From Planoprotostelium fungivorum (Eukaryota; Evosea; Variosea; Cavosteliida; Cavosteliaceae): a DNA stretch of 41,638 nt. How positions within the stretch are numbered: position 1 is the stretch's first letter; the number at the start of each line of letters is the position of its first letter. The notes under the pieces are model-generated. The model ran no database searches, was not told the origin of the DNA, and saw only the letters and a list, made by a program, of their open reading frames with translations. This document shows positions 1 through 14,878 of this stretch, piece by piece. The DNA is taken from NCBI GenBank assembly GCA_003024175.1, contig MDYQ01000234.1, positions 1-41,638 on the forward strand, written 5' to 3'. Both the position numbers and the translations under genes were made by a program.

Positions 1-3536
<3,536 letters not shown>

Positions 3537-3811
3537 AAATAGTGAAAATACAAATTCAATTGCACGAACCTTCTGGTAATGAATGTGACTAAGAAGTTCG
3601 GTGTCGTCAGTGAACAGTTGATACTTTGTTTCGCTATTCCCCTTGATAGTGGGACTTGCTTGGTGTGCACGTGGTCGAATGTGAAGAATGTGTGAGCCAG
3701 TTTTGAGTGCAATATCTTTTTACCTGACCCGTCTTCCATCTGCCATCTCGAATCGGATCTGCTTATTGCCGCAGCTGAGCATACTACCACTATCGGCTCC
3801 GGCCACACACC

Positions 3812-3882
3812 GCCTCTATGGCTCAATGGAACAGCGCTTGGCTACGAACCAAGAGATTCTGGGTTCGATCCCCAGTAGAGGC
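3812..3882 (+). tRNA. tRNA-Arg (anticodon ACG)
   Basis: A 71-base cloverleaf can be folded by hand: acceptor arms GCCTCTA and TAGAGGC pair in all seven positions; the D arm is GCT...AGC around a loop with GG; the anticodon arm CTTGG-CTACGAA-CCAAG places ACG in the loop; the variable loop is AGATT; the T arm is CTGGG-TTCGATC-CCCAG. No intron and no encoded CCA. Six T residues follow directly (3883-3888), the usual RNA polymerase III stop. The ACG anticodon would be read as ICG after A-to-I editing and decode CGT/CGC/CGA arginine codons. It sits in the gap between DPYD and the kinase-like gene. Confidence 0.95.
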
Positions 3883-3888
3883 TTTTTT
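3883..3888 (+). terminator. Pol III T-run terminator of the tRNA-Arg gene
   Basis: Six consecutive T residues directly after the tRNA acceptor stem, as expected for RNA polymerase III termination. Confidence 0.8.
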
Positions 3889-4229
3889 GAAATCGATCAA
3901 CCGATGAAGGCAATCTTCCGGTGCTACGAGTTGTGAACAATTATTTTGAAGATGAGGTGAGCAGCAAAATAGAATAACGGCACGTATATGATTCTTGTGG
4001 CAGATGTAATGACGTGAACTGTTGACCGAATCTGCATTGTTCACCAATCTTCGTTGGTGGCCTACCGTAATTATTTCGGTCACTACAAATCGTTTCTGCA
4101 GAGAGAGTTTATACGCGGGAAGTTCCCATCCAGGGATAAGTCTCCACGGTGTCAAACATTTCATTTCTGCAGAAACGAGCTTCTCTTTCCGAAGAAACAG
4201 CTTGAGAAGCAACCAAAAAAGACCAAACA
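3889..4229. other. Stretch without a supported gene before the kinase-like gene
   Basis: Several short open frames overlap here but none has recognisable content. It could hold the promoter and 5' leader of the kinase-like gene, or an upstream exon for a small ectodomain; I see no signal peptide or conserved motif to support the latter. Confidence 0.4.
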
Positions 4230-5432
4230 GTGCTTTCGAGATCTAAAGCTGATCAACACGATGGGTATCATCTCACGAACCTTTCCATCAAGAAACTCAT
4301 CGCTATCATCGGCTGCACTGTGATTGGTTCCATCATCCTCTTCGCTATCGTGGCAATCATCATCTACCGTAGAGTGTACAGACACGAGAAGGTGATGCCG
4401 CATCACGCTTGTATTACTGACGATTCGCAGGATGATCGAGATGTGTCTTTATTCGTTGTGTTAGACACCGATGGCGTCGAATTTGTGGAGAAGATAGCCG
4501 AGGCGAGCAGAGGAGAAGTGTGGAGGGGTACATACAAAGAGACGACCACAGTTGCAGTCAAGAAGTGCTCGCCCAGTGTTGATGTGATGAGAGAATGCAA
4601 CGCTATCAAGGTAAGACAACGTCAGTATGGCTAATATATTGACGATTTGTGGCAGGGATTACATCATCCGAGCATTGTACAATATCTGGGACGAGATATT
4701 ACGGGTGATTGTGATCGAAACAGCGAAAGATCTAAACATCAATAGAAACTTACATCGTGATGGAATGGATGAATGCCGGTACCCTGCAGAAGTATCTCTC
4801 GATACATCATCAACTCAGCATCGAGACCATGTTTTCCATGTGAGTGACACGAGAAGAGAGAGTGAAATCGGAGCAGAGCAAGAGACATCAGTAGCGCTCT
4901 GTCTTACTTGACGTCCATTGGACTTGTACACACGGCTATCGTTCCAAAGAAGGTCAGTCAGGTCCGGAAGCGGTAATCTGACAAAAAGATAGATATTGTT
5001 GTCAGGACAGAATACAATGACAGCAAAGCTGCAGTGTCTGTCTTGCACCGTCACAGAATCCACAGTTTACAAACGCCAAAAGAACCAATTTCACACGGTG
5101 AGATCGATGTTGTGGAACGAGACTGAACGGAACAGGCACCAGAGATTGTAGATAAGGAGCGGTACAGCGTAAGTGGTCACGTATATAGTCTCGGCGTGCT
5201 ACTGTGGACCATGGCAACTGACAGTCATCACCTGTACAACGACACAGACGATGAACGCAATGTCACTTTCGTTTGTGACAAGACAGTGGACGGGAGAGTG
5301 ACAGAGATGATCACAGAGTGTACGAGAGAAGAAGAGAAGAGGCCAAGGCTGAGTGAACTGAGCGAGAGGATGAAGACGAAAGAATCTGTGACACGTGAAG
5401 AGAAGGGATTCGATAGTGTGTACGCTATGTGA
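4230..5432 (+). CDS. Membrane-anchored receptor-like pseudokinase
   Basis: The start at 4230 gives about 20 residues and then one strong membrane segment (LIAIIGCTVIGSIILFAIVA) followed by basic residues, so the kinase-like part should face the cytosol. The kinase fold is recognisable: a degraded glycine loop (IAEASRGEVWRG), the lysine in TVAVKK, LHHPSIVQYLGR, TYIVMEWMNAGTL, APEIV, a DVYSFG-like HVYSLGVLLW, and the C-terminal RPRLSEL. With introns placed at GT-AG sites the catalytic loop reads HTAIVPKKN instead of HRDLKPxN and the DFG site reads CLS, so the catalytic and metal-binding aspartates are missing. This predicts a pseudokinase with a scaffold or sensing role. Six or so short introns; the one at about 4391-4429 is a multiple of three and could also be retained. 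The ectodomain is nearly absent unless further exons lie upstream. Confidence 0.75.
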
Positions 5433-6052
5433 AATTCAGTACCATCTTTAGAGTCAACTATCCACTTCTATTCCTAGATAAACAAAAGCCTTCTTTAACT
5501 TTCGATTTCTGATGATATGAACAATCTGACAGAAGCATGATGACGTAACAACATCTTGATACCATCTATTCATGGTTCGTCGCACGAGTCGTTCTCCTTG
5601 TCAAGAATTGCAGCCAGTAACTCCTTCGGTTTGAAAGAGGGAGAATCGTTCGTCTCAGTGACCGTCATCCGTCAAGACGACGTAGGTGATACATGACGCA
5701 TGTCTTCCGCTTCTGACTGTGAACAATCAAGAGGTTGCTGTAAATTCCTTGTTCCTCTGCGAGGTTCCCAAGCCCTTGAGCGGAAGCACAGCCACTCCTT
5801 GCACTACTAACCCCATCCAACACCTTCTGTATTCAACTTCACCAGTTCCAAATGTTGGTAACATTGTCGAGGTCGCACGTGAAAAGAAGACCAGACGTAG
5901 CCGAGATTGGCTCAGATTATCGAATGAAATGGATTAAAATAGGGAGACATGGTTCCGCCCCGTTGTAATCCAGCCCGATAGTGGAGTGGTCCACCCATCA
6001 TCTACGAAGCTACAGGGGTGCATTACCGGCTGACGCTCTGTCTCGGCTGAAT
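5433..6052. other. Intergenic region without a supported gene
   Basis: About 620 bases between the pseudokinase stop and the Munc13-type start. One open frame (5686-5937, +) encodes 83 residues with no recognisable motif or splice context. The stretch should hold the 3' end of the upstream gene and the promoter of the large downstream gene; I see no clear element. Confidence 0.4.
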
Positions 6053-9000
6053 ATGGCTGCAGACCAGGAATTTTCTTTCCTCGATAAGATTCGGGTCACA
6101 GGTGAGATCGGTCCATTGTCATCATACGTCACCTCTCCTCTTTGAAGGTTTATGCTAATGTATCGACAGTGGTAGAAGCCCAAGATCTCGCCCCCAAAGA
6201 TAGAAATGGTGTGCGACACAATTCATTCTTTACACTGACGTGATCACCCTGCAGGCAAGGCCGATCCATATTTCATCGTCACGCTGAGAAAGAAGGACCA
6301 CAAGACTAAAGTCTTAGAATCGACTCTCAATCCCATATGGAAAAAAGAAGATGCGACATTCATGTTGTAAGTCACTCTCCTATGTATCTTCAAATGACTC
6401 CACGCAGTGAAGTATCAGAAGACGACCTCAGTGATCCAGACTCTCAGCTCAAATTCACTTGCTGGAACAAGAATCGCGCCTCGCGTGACGATTACATGTG
6501 AGTCACACAAGTGACATCTCTCAATGTTGACAAATGATGAGGGGCGAGACCAGCATATTATTGCAGCAATTGCTCGATGCCGCAGAGACCATCCAATCAT
6601 CTCAGAAGTCCATCGATCAATGGATGCGATTGGAATCTCCCGAGGGTAAGAAGGTCTTGGTCACGGGAAGCGTTCACATCTGTCTGGAAATCATGTTTGC
6701 CACTTTAGACGATGAGGTGTGCTCGTGTCAATGATCATATGAGCCTAAAGACAAGAAAGGCGGAGGGTGCGAACAATAGCAAGATCAGAGCGAGATTTTT
6801 CCGCCATTTTCCCACCGTTTCGGTCTCGGAGAAGCTCTTGCACAGTGAGTCCTCCATTTCGACATTTGAATTTCCCGCCAAACGTTTCCAGTCCACCGCT
6901 GCGCTTACTCATCGAAAAAACTTCCACGAAAGGGTACCCTGACGATCTTGGACAACCACCTCTGCTTCTACTCCAATCGTCTCGGTCAGAAGAAAAAGGT
7001 GATCATCCGCCCCGGTTCCTTCACCGAACGAACGACAGCTCTGTATCCCTTTCACCGAAATCTCCAACATCGAGAAGAAATTTCCCGTCGCCGTCGACGT
7101 TACGAGAAAGACCGGAAAGAAACACACTTTCGATTCATTCGTCGCCCGTGGCAACGCATTCAACGACATCATCTCCCAATGGTGACACCTCCCATCCCTC
7201 TCCCCTCACTCTCTTCAGGACGAAATCCACCGGTCAGTCCAACAACGCCGCCGCCGTGGCGGAAGTATCGGCCAGTACTTCGGTGTCTCATCTGGCCGAA
7301 GTCAAATCAACGGATTCATCGCCCAGAAGACCAGGCCATGGACACAGGAGAATGGGAAGTCTTGTCAAGCCGGAAGCGGCACCGGCAGGACCGGGATTGG
7401 TACCCGTCCCAAATTTGGTTCTCGTGGGGGCCACATCGTTCGCTCACCCTCCGTCGCCTCGCGGAGCGCATCGCAGGAATAAGTCACATGCGACGGGGCA
7501 TATCGATTTCAATCCGGACAGTTTGGCGCCGAGTTTGTCGGGTGAGCGACAATTCGATTCTATCATCGTAACTTCATCGTGAAGCTGATGAAGATGTAGG
7601 TGCTAAATCACCCTTGTCGCCCGGATCTAAGAATAACTCACCCATACCCTCTCGTCTGTCATCGTCCAGATCGGACATGGCCACTATGGTGAGTGTCTTT
7701 GAAATCCAAGTTTGGAATCTCACAAGAACTCATTTGTTTCAGCCCTCATTTGACATTCAGAACATCTCGGTGCCTCCGTTACCGATCTCTACAACTGTCA
7801 CCATCGTAGTTGAAATTCAAAATCACCGCGAGCTGAAAGTGGACACTCCAACGGTCAACGTGTCTTTGGCTTTGGGTAAACCCGTGCAGAGTCTACTGAA
7901 CACGCTCTCCAACACGTACAACATCAGTGAGTCTTCGGCTCGATCCCCACCCTCTTCCATTTTTTTCCACCCTATCGATGCTGATGCCTTTGCAGAGCCG
8001 GATGTGCTAGCGAGACATGTGTTGAAATCGTACGCTTACGATTCGACTCATTCAAACTCTTCCAAGCACAAAGTGGAGATGGATCCACTGTACGCCATAT
8101 CCTTCTACGGCCTCAGAGACGGCGTGAGTGTGACATCTCATACGATATCACATTGCGTTGTAGATCGATGATACTGATGCTACTATAGGACCACGTGTAC
8201 TTGAAGAAGAGGAAGAAGGGAGGAATCATTCAGAGGTCATTGAGATCGAAGAGATTATCACTTCACCTCGTCTTACACATCGAGATCGAGAATGCAACGG
8301 AATTGAGATGTCCCAAAGAGACGACGGTCGTCTTAGAATCCGAATGCACCGCAGACGAGCTCTTTGAAAAGATTGCGAGGTGAGTTTTATTCGATTTATT
8401 CTCAAGAGATGATGATTTCTCATACAAATGAGAAGATGTAACAATCGTACAATCTGACGACTGAACGAATGACAGCGAAGGAAATATTCCCATCACAGAG
8501 ACAGATAGACCCAACTACACGATATTGATCGTCAAACCTGACGGTAGATCAATTCGAGCTGACCTGGGCAACCAACTCTTGTCTTATCTCTGTGCCGATG
8601 ATCGAGTGAGATGATGAATGGGGGATTTGAATTGATGTCGACAGGATATCATTCGTATCATCAAGAAGATGCCATACAAATCGGTTTATGAGAAGTTCAG
8701 AATCGTGGAAGGACGATCGCAGAGGGTAAGTCTCAACCATTTCATTATAATACGTAACGATGATATCATGCTTCGTACTGATGACATGGCAGGAGATCGC
8801 TTACGAGCTGATGTTGCACTGTATCATGTGTCAGATGTGCCGCTATGGAGATCGAAAGCAGATCCTCAACGAAGAGCAACAGCAGAAGATGATCGCTCAC
8901 ATCTCGAGCGCTCTGAACGTGGAGTCCGTCATGCAGTCGAGACTGAAAGAGAGAGTGAAGCACACGACGCAGTACGGTAAAGACCCTCTGCTGCTGGAGC

Positions 9001-12000
9001 TCAGCCACAAGATGCAGCTCATCGATCATCATCCCAACTACCCAGTAGAATCGTTCGAGGTGATCGAGAATTCTACGTACTGTCAAGCGTCGTTGTCTGA
9101 TGGAAAATGACATGAAGACTGATGATGCAGCAGAATCCGGAAGCTTACGAGATGTGGAAGCAATCTGAAATTCAGAAAGTGAAAGAAGAAGCGAAGACGA
9201 TTGTGTTCGATCCAGAGGGTTTCTACGGAGTCATCTGTGTCAGAGGTGATATTCTACAACTCACGTGATTCGAAATCTCGCTGACTCGATACAGTCATTG
9301 AAGCGAAAGACATCCACCTCCCTGGGAAGAAGTCCGGGCAATTGGATACGTACTGTACGGTTCGGCTGGGATCACAGCCCGATGCCCATGACAAGAACGC
9401 CAAGAAGACCAAAGTGATCCAGTGAGTTACGTACGTAATACGTACGCTGAAGGAGAGCAGCAAACAGAGTGAACCCGTATGGGACGAGGAGTTTATGATG
9501 GAGGTGTTGTATCCACAAGAGAGTCTGTACGTCAACATCTACGATGGTGAAGAACCCATCACTGAGATCCGTATCGATCTCGTGCAGGTCAGTGAAATTT
9601 CGTCGACTTTCATGTGATATTGACTCGTTGTAGTTGGCCGAACAGCCTTTCTTGGAAGATTGGTTCACTCTCGATGATGGTGTCACCAAGGTGAAGAGAT
9701 ATCTACAAGATCTCTGCTTACCCCTCGCAGCTCCATCTATTCATGGAGTACAACTACTCTTACTCTCAATACTTCCGTTTCCTAGCGACAAGAGATGGAG
9801 TACCCTCTCACATCAACCAACCACGAATGGATGCCATACTGGATTACAACAGCATCTTTCACATCATTCTCAAGGGTCTGGCCGAAAGTGACGGAACAAA
9901 TACTTCCAAGTGATGATTGATTCGTGATGATTTGGGACTCACTCGTTGTAGATCGAGATGGTCCAACGCAGATGAGAGAGGTGTCTTACTCACCAGCAAT
10001 TCTGAATGGTTGCTCAATGAATACCGTCACAGGTAAGCGTACCCTACGTACATTATTGATCTATATTTAGATTCGGTATCCGTCTGGCCTACTGGCAGGT
10101 GCTGGTGGTGAAGTACATCAACATCTACTTCAACCACAAGATCTCCATGCTACAATTATTACACTCTACTCTCACTTCTCTGTCCAAGAAGAAGCACGCA
10201 GACCTGACGCCCAAAGAGGTGATGATGTTGAATGACGTCATCACTTACGGTTGTAGTGGGAAGAATACTACGAGGCAGCTACAGAATTGTGTGAGAAATT
10301 GTCCGAAGTATTTACTCTGTATCGAAAGTCGTTTCCACAAGTGAGATCTATACGAAATTTCGCTCATCACTGATCGTTGTAGAATCAACCGGAAGGAGGA
10401 TTGAACACCGCTCTCAGTTGCTACTTCCTCTTACTGTCTCTCGGTTCAGAGAACAAACAGAATTCCAGGAAAATGGCAGTCTCCCAGATCGAAGATTGTC
10501 TCACGGTAATTCACAATCGATTCATCATTCACTAAACATCCATCTGATCTATCTTTAGAATGCAGTGGATACGGCCTTCTCTTCCATGAAGAAAGAGTAC
10601 AAGGAGAGTAATCCTTCTTCTCAGATTCCTTCGATGAGCCATCCATCAGCGCACTACATGTTATCCTTCATGTTGAAGAGGATGCTGAAGGAGGCAGAGG
10701 GAGAGATGAAATACGACGAAGACTTTCAGTTCCAGTGAGTGGTGTGTTGTAGAGGTTGTACCTGATCACGTGATCAGAGGAGTTGATTTCGCGACCATCG
10801 TGTCGTCCCGCTACCGACAACTCCTGATGGACCAAGTGAGTGAAGTCTCGATGAAATCTCCATTTCATCTCCACCGTCGTCTCAAAGTCTCCAGGTCCGT
10901 CAGTTTTGCGATGAGGCCGCGTACGACAACTCTGACGTCTTTGAACTTTACTTCCGCATTCGAGAATTCGACACGAATCGTTTCTACGCACACTCTGCCG
11001 GGGAGGAGAAGGAAAAGTTTAATCTATGCGAGAGCTTCCTTCCTTTTCTGTACGGATGGATCAAAGAAACGAAGACGATCATCGAGAGCACCGCCAATGA
11101 ATCTGTAGACAAGGACCAGGTGGGTCATGTTTGGGACGAGTGGGAGAAAATTGGGACTGAACTGGACAGTGTCTCATCCTAGAGCAGCCTGACAGCCGAT
11201 CGAATTCTTCTTCGTTATTCGACGTGTTCAACACGTTAACTAACGCGATCGAATTCATGAAATCTCTTCACTTGGATCAACCCTTCGTCATCATTCAATT
11301 CGTCGAAGTGAGACATCTCACCTGACATCACGACACCGGCTGACGTCACCACAGGTGGTGTGCCACGGTACAGAGATCTACATCGAGCGAGTTTCGGAGA
11401 AATGCACTGAAATATTCAGGAAGCTGGGGAAGAACGAATACACTCCTCCCGTAACGGTGACGTCATCGTTCCACGACTGTTCTGAGACGTTCTAGACTTT
11501 CATCCTGATGAACAACATCGAATCAGCCAGAGAGAGACTCAATCAACTGTTGACCGATCTAGAGAGCGAACTGAACGACTCCTGCAAGAGGAGCAAGCAG
11601 AGTGCCCCGGGAACGGCCGACATCTTGATCGAAACGTTCCAACACTATTCATCCACGGCTTATCAAGCTTCGAGGAATTCGTTGGAAAATCTAATCGTGT
11701 TGGCATCCGATAGGGTGAGATGTCAAGTCATGATGAAGATTGACGAGATGGTAGATCGATGAGTACATCGATCAGATGATCGAATCTGCTATTTCTTCGC
11801 AGAACCAGAGTAACACGACGAACACGATCAAGCAGCTGAAGGTCTTTGTGGAGCAGCAATTGCACCAGATGTCGGATAATCTACAGAGTCGAGTTTTCAT
11901 GAGAACGTTGAAGAAGTTGTGGAACCTCATCATCACGGAGCTCTACTCCATCGCTGCCGGAAGAAAGACCGGTATCTCTCAGGTGAACAATCTTAGCGTC

Positions 12001-12951
12001 ATCTCATAGACATCCACGTATGATGTGACACTCTTTCAGAGTCAAATCAGACAAAGTCTTCCCATCCTAGAAGATCTCTGCGTATTATTCCAGATGAAGG
12101 GAAAGGGACTACCCAAATCAGAGATCGATGAATCATCTGCACCCGTCAGACGATTGATCGAGATGTGGACTCAACCGTCATCGGCACTCATCTCGATGTG
12201 GTGGAAGCTGAAAGAACCCATGTCCGCCGAGAACTGGTGATGACATCGTGATACAATCAACTGACGCATCACAGGAGTGATTCGAAGAGCAATTCACACG
12301 GCAGTCTCAATTCGAATCGTGAGAGGGAGAGACCAACCATCACAGAGGGTGATGTGATGGGGATATTGGAGAGGAGGAATGATTCGGTGGAGGCCAAAGT
12401 GTTTGTGGAGGAGCAGTGGTCGATCCTGCATGATGTGTCGAGGTACCAACACATACAAGCCGTCAGAGACCATTTCGAACTGCCTCTGTGGGAGATCATC
12501 ATCAAGAGTGGGTTCTTTCAGGACGTGATGGTGGTGATGATGACCTCTAATAGGTTATGGTAACTGCACTCTGTTAACCAACGACGTGAAGAACTCTGGT
12601 CAACTCTTCTTAACCTCCAATTACGTTTGTTTCGATCTTCGCATCGGTGAGATTCTTTCTCTTTTCTCGTTCTCACTCCCTAATCAGAAGGACCTCTCAC
12701 TAGCGCCAACGTGATGTTGCCGTTGAAGGACATCAAGACATTACAGAAGACGAAACATGCCTTCTTCTGGGACGCCATTCTCATCGAGACGAAGAACGGA
12801 AGGGTGAGAGATTGTGAGGATGTCTGAGCTGAATGTGAGACAGAGTTGTTCTCTATTCGATTTCAAGAACAGAGATCAGTCGTGGAAAGACATCTGCGAT
12901 CAGATGATCGCCGTTGGAAATTCTAGTTTTGTGACGGAAAAGAAAGAATAG
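6053..12951 (+). CDS. Munc13/UNC13-family protein with C2, GRAM, C2, MUN and second GRAM domains
   Basis: Predicted vesicle-priming or tethering factor that acts on SNARE-dependent exocytosis at membranes. Start MAADQEF at 6053. In order: a C2 domain (VVEAQDLAPKDRNGKADPY; about 6053-6710; the later loop reads WNKNRASRDD, so one usual Asp is Asn); a GRAM domain (LTILDNHLCFYSNRLG, LCIPFTEISNIEKK; about 6790-7190); a Ser/Pro/Ala-rich linker (about 7215-7680); a region that may contain ubiquitin-like folds (about 7740-8710); a second C2 (VIEAKDIHLPGKKSG; about 9170-9690); and the MUN region with MHD-like segments (VFELYFRIREFD, FLPFLYGWIKE, FILMNNIESARERL, LKKLWNLIITELYS, LVLF-type helices to about 12240). 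The C-terminus (about 12270-12951) is a second GRAM (LLTNDVKNSGQLFLTSNYVC, VMLPLKDIKTLQK) where animal Munc13 has another C2. Ends in TAG. I estimate about 1,600 residues and several dozen short introns. MUN and C2 calls are firm; ubiquitin-like folds are a guess. Confidence 0.88.
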
Positions 12952-13088
12952 ATAGATACCCGGTTCGTGTAAACACTAGTAAAATGAATAGAATAGTTCG
13001 ATATTGTGAGAGGACTATGGCGTCCCTCAGATCTACCCATAGCTCGTCCACGTTTTTATAAGTCATTCTGTCTTCCCTGCTACAACAT

Positions 13089-13094
13089 AATAAA
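13089..13094 (+). terminator. Possible poly(A) signal AATAAA after the Munc13-type gene
   Basis: AATAAA about 140 bases after the TAG stop of the large gene, in an AT-rich 3' flank. Consistent with a 3' end but not tested. Confidence 0.4.
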
Positions 13095-13209
13095 TATCTA
13101 CCAGTATTATTTCCTCTTATATTTCTGATTTGACGCATCAATCATACACCAGCTACGAGTTGTGATTGAATTCAAGGATGAGGTTTTATGCGGCTCTGAT
13201 GGAATACGA

Positions 13210-13215
13210 TTTATT
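13210..13215 (-). terminator. Possible poly(A) signal of the gag-like fragment
   Basis: TTTATT on the + strand, that is AATAAA on the - strand, 23 bases past the last TAG (13238) of the gag-like reading. Confidence 0.35.
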
Positions 13216-13237
13216 CGGCCTGAGGCCTTCGATTCGC

Positions 13238-14400
13238 CTAAGGCTGGTCGTCTGACTTGAAGGGCTTCTCTCTCCTCTCGCGATCCTTCTCTCGATCTCT
13301 GCGAGGCTTGATGGTCCTCTCGGGGGTGTACCTCCTCTCAGGGGGTGACAAGACCTTGGTCTTCTTCGCACTTCTCTTGTGCTAGTCGTCGTGCTCTCTC
13401 GGACGAGACTTGTGGTGAACCTCGTTGTTGTTTTCCATATTGGAGAGTCTAAGGTCGACTGCTTTGCAGACAATGGTAAGAGACCACTGGTCTCCCTCAT
13501 TCACTAAGGTGATGTACTCGGTAGGCATCTCAGCCTTGCACTCTGGCGTCATGGTGTCCCACAGCTTCCCGCAAGCCTCAGGGTTGTTGATACCCGCTTC
13601 TTTCGCCATAGAGAATACCCTAAGGGAGTACCTCTCTAGCTCTTCGTTTGCACGTTGACTCAGGGAAGCAAACTTTGTCCTGGCCTGGGCCTTCTTCGTC
13701 TCGCTGAAGAACATGAAGTACATCTTGGTGAGGAAGTCGTCCCAGTTCTCTGCGTTCTTCTGGCATAAAACGATCCTCATAGAGTGATCTCGATAGTCGT
13801 CGTTCTCCCGTAACACTCTCATCATCTCGTCCTCGTACCTCTCGTGACCTCTCTTGCTAGAGAACCAGGCACGGCGATCGATGGCTTGAAGGAACTTCAT
13901 CACATCCTCATTCGTGTGAGACTTTTTGAGAGCAATCGTTCTCTTTCTCTCCTCCTTCTCCTCGTCGGGGTGGAACTTTGCCCACTGATAGGTTCCACGG
14001 CAGTCCCGAACGCACTTGGGTGCTCCAGCTCGTTGACTCTCCTCTGCAGCTCTTTATCGATATCCGTTTCGCTCGAAATTGGGTGACCTAACAGCTTGTT
14101 GAGTGGGGTCACAAGGGGATGTCCCCCACCCCTGATCTCTCGTAGACGCATCTGGCCTGCAGGAACTCCACTGGCTCCGCCATCCACTAACTGGTATCTG
14201 TTCTACAGTCTCCTCTCTTCAGAAGGCAGATCTCGTTCATGATCATCCTCGCTGGACTCTGAATAGTCCATCGGCATCACTACGCTCTCTCGCATGCCAT
14301 GCTGACCGAGCTGCTGCCGCAGGTTCATGATACGATCCTCCAACAGGCGATTTTTTAACCTCAAAGCCTCCTCCGCAGAGAGGGACGCTGAGGACGACAT
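13238..14400 (-). pseudogene. Broken retrotransposon gag-like gene fragment
   Basis: Reading from 14400 down, the fragment starts MSSSASLSAEEALRLKNRLL with a possible coiled coil, then continues through an in-frame TAG (near 14203) into a Gly/Pro-rich part, needs a frame change between about 14060 and 13900, and enters a 174-residue open frame (13382-13903). That frame has the helical gag pattern (WDDFLTKMYFMFFSE, then ARTKFASLSQRANEELERYS), like the capsid-type Retrotrans_gag family. Another in-frame TAG (near 13379) precedes a basic, Arg/Lys-rich tail ending at 13238. No protease, reverse transcriptase, integrase or long terminal repeats are visible. I infer a decayed solo gag of a protist LTR-type element; programmed stop readthrough and frameshifting is a less likely alternative. 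No repair of the reading frame is attempted here. Confidence 0.65.
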
Positions 14401-14878
14401 CCCTGATCTCCAGCAACGTTCGGTTGTCGTTTCACGATCTCTTCTTCGCTCTTGATAGCGGCTAACCGTCTTCTTTCTTTCAATGGGTAACCAATTATGT
14501 GGTGAAGAATCAGACAGTCCACAGACTGGATTCGAAGAAATGTAAGATCGACGATCTTAGAGGTGATCTCCAATGAATGTCTGACTCAGACTTCTAAATT
14601 CAAAGACACAACAACCCTTCGGTCGAATGCGCTTTATTACATATAAATTCTTACTATCTACAATGATTCACGTCTACAACATTCACATGTATAAACCAGA
14701 AACAGCTTGATTCATAGACATATCTACGAGATCCTATTTATTCCCCTCGGTTCTGAGATAATGCCACAGCATAACCACCTGCGATTCATCAACGGACTGA
14801 AGACAATTCATCATCCTACATCACCTGCTCGGTATATGGAGTACCATGTCTCGGAATCTCCCAGGACACACTCGTTCA
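14401..14878. other. Stretch between the gag fragment and the F-box gene
   Basis: No supported gene. It contains the probable 3' end of the UBR/F-box gene (poly(A) signal at 14633-14638, - strand). The open frame at 14361-14573 (-) overlaps the gag start and shows no recognisable motif. Confidence 0.4.
14633..14638 (-). terminator. Poly(A) signal of the UBR/F-box gene
   Basis: TTTATT on the + strand (AATAAA on -), about 240 bases beyond the stop codon at 14879, in an AT-rich context. Confidence 0.45.

Noticed and set aside
5686-5937. 83-residue open frame between two genes
   Set aside because: No family, no splice context and ordinary length for chance in this composition.
9254-9689. - strand frames of 94 and 105 residues over the second C2 domain
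   Set aside because: Shadows of the conserved + strand C2 coding sequence.
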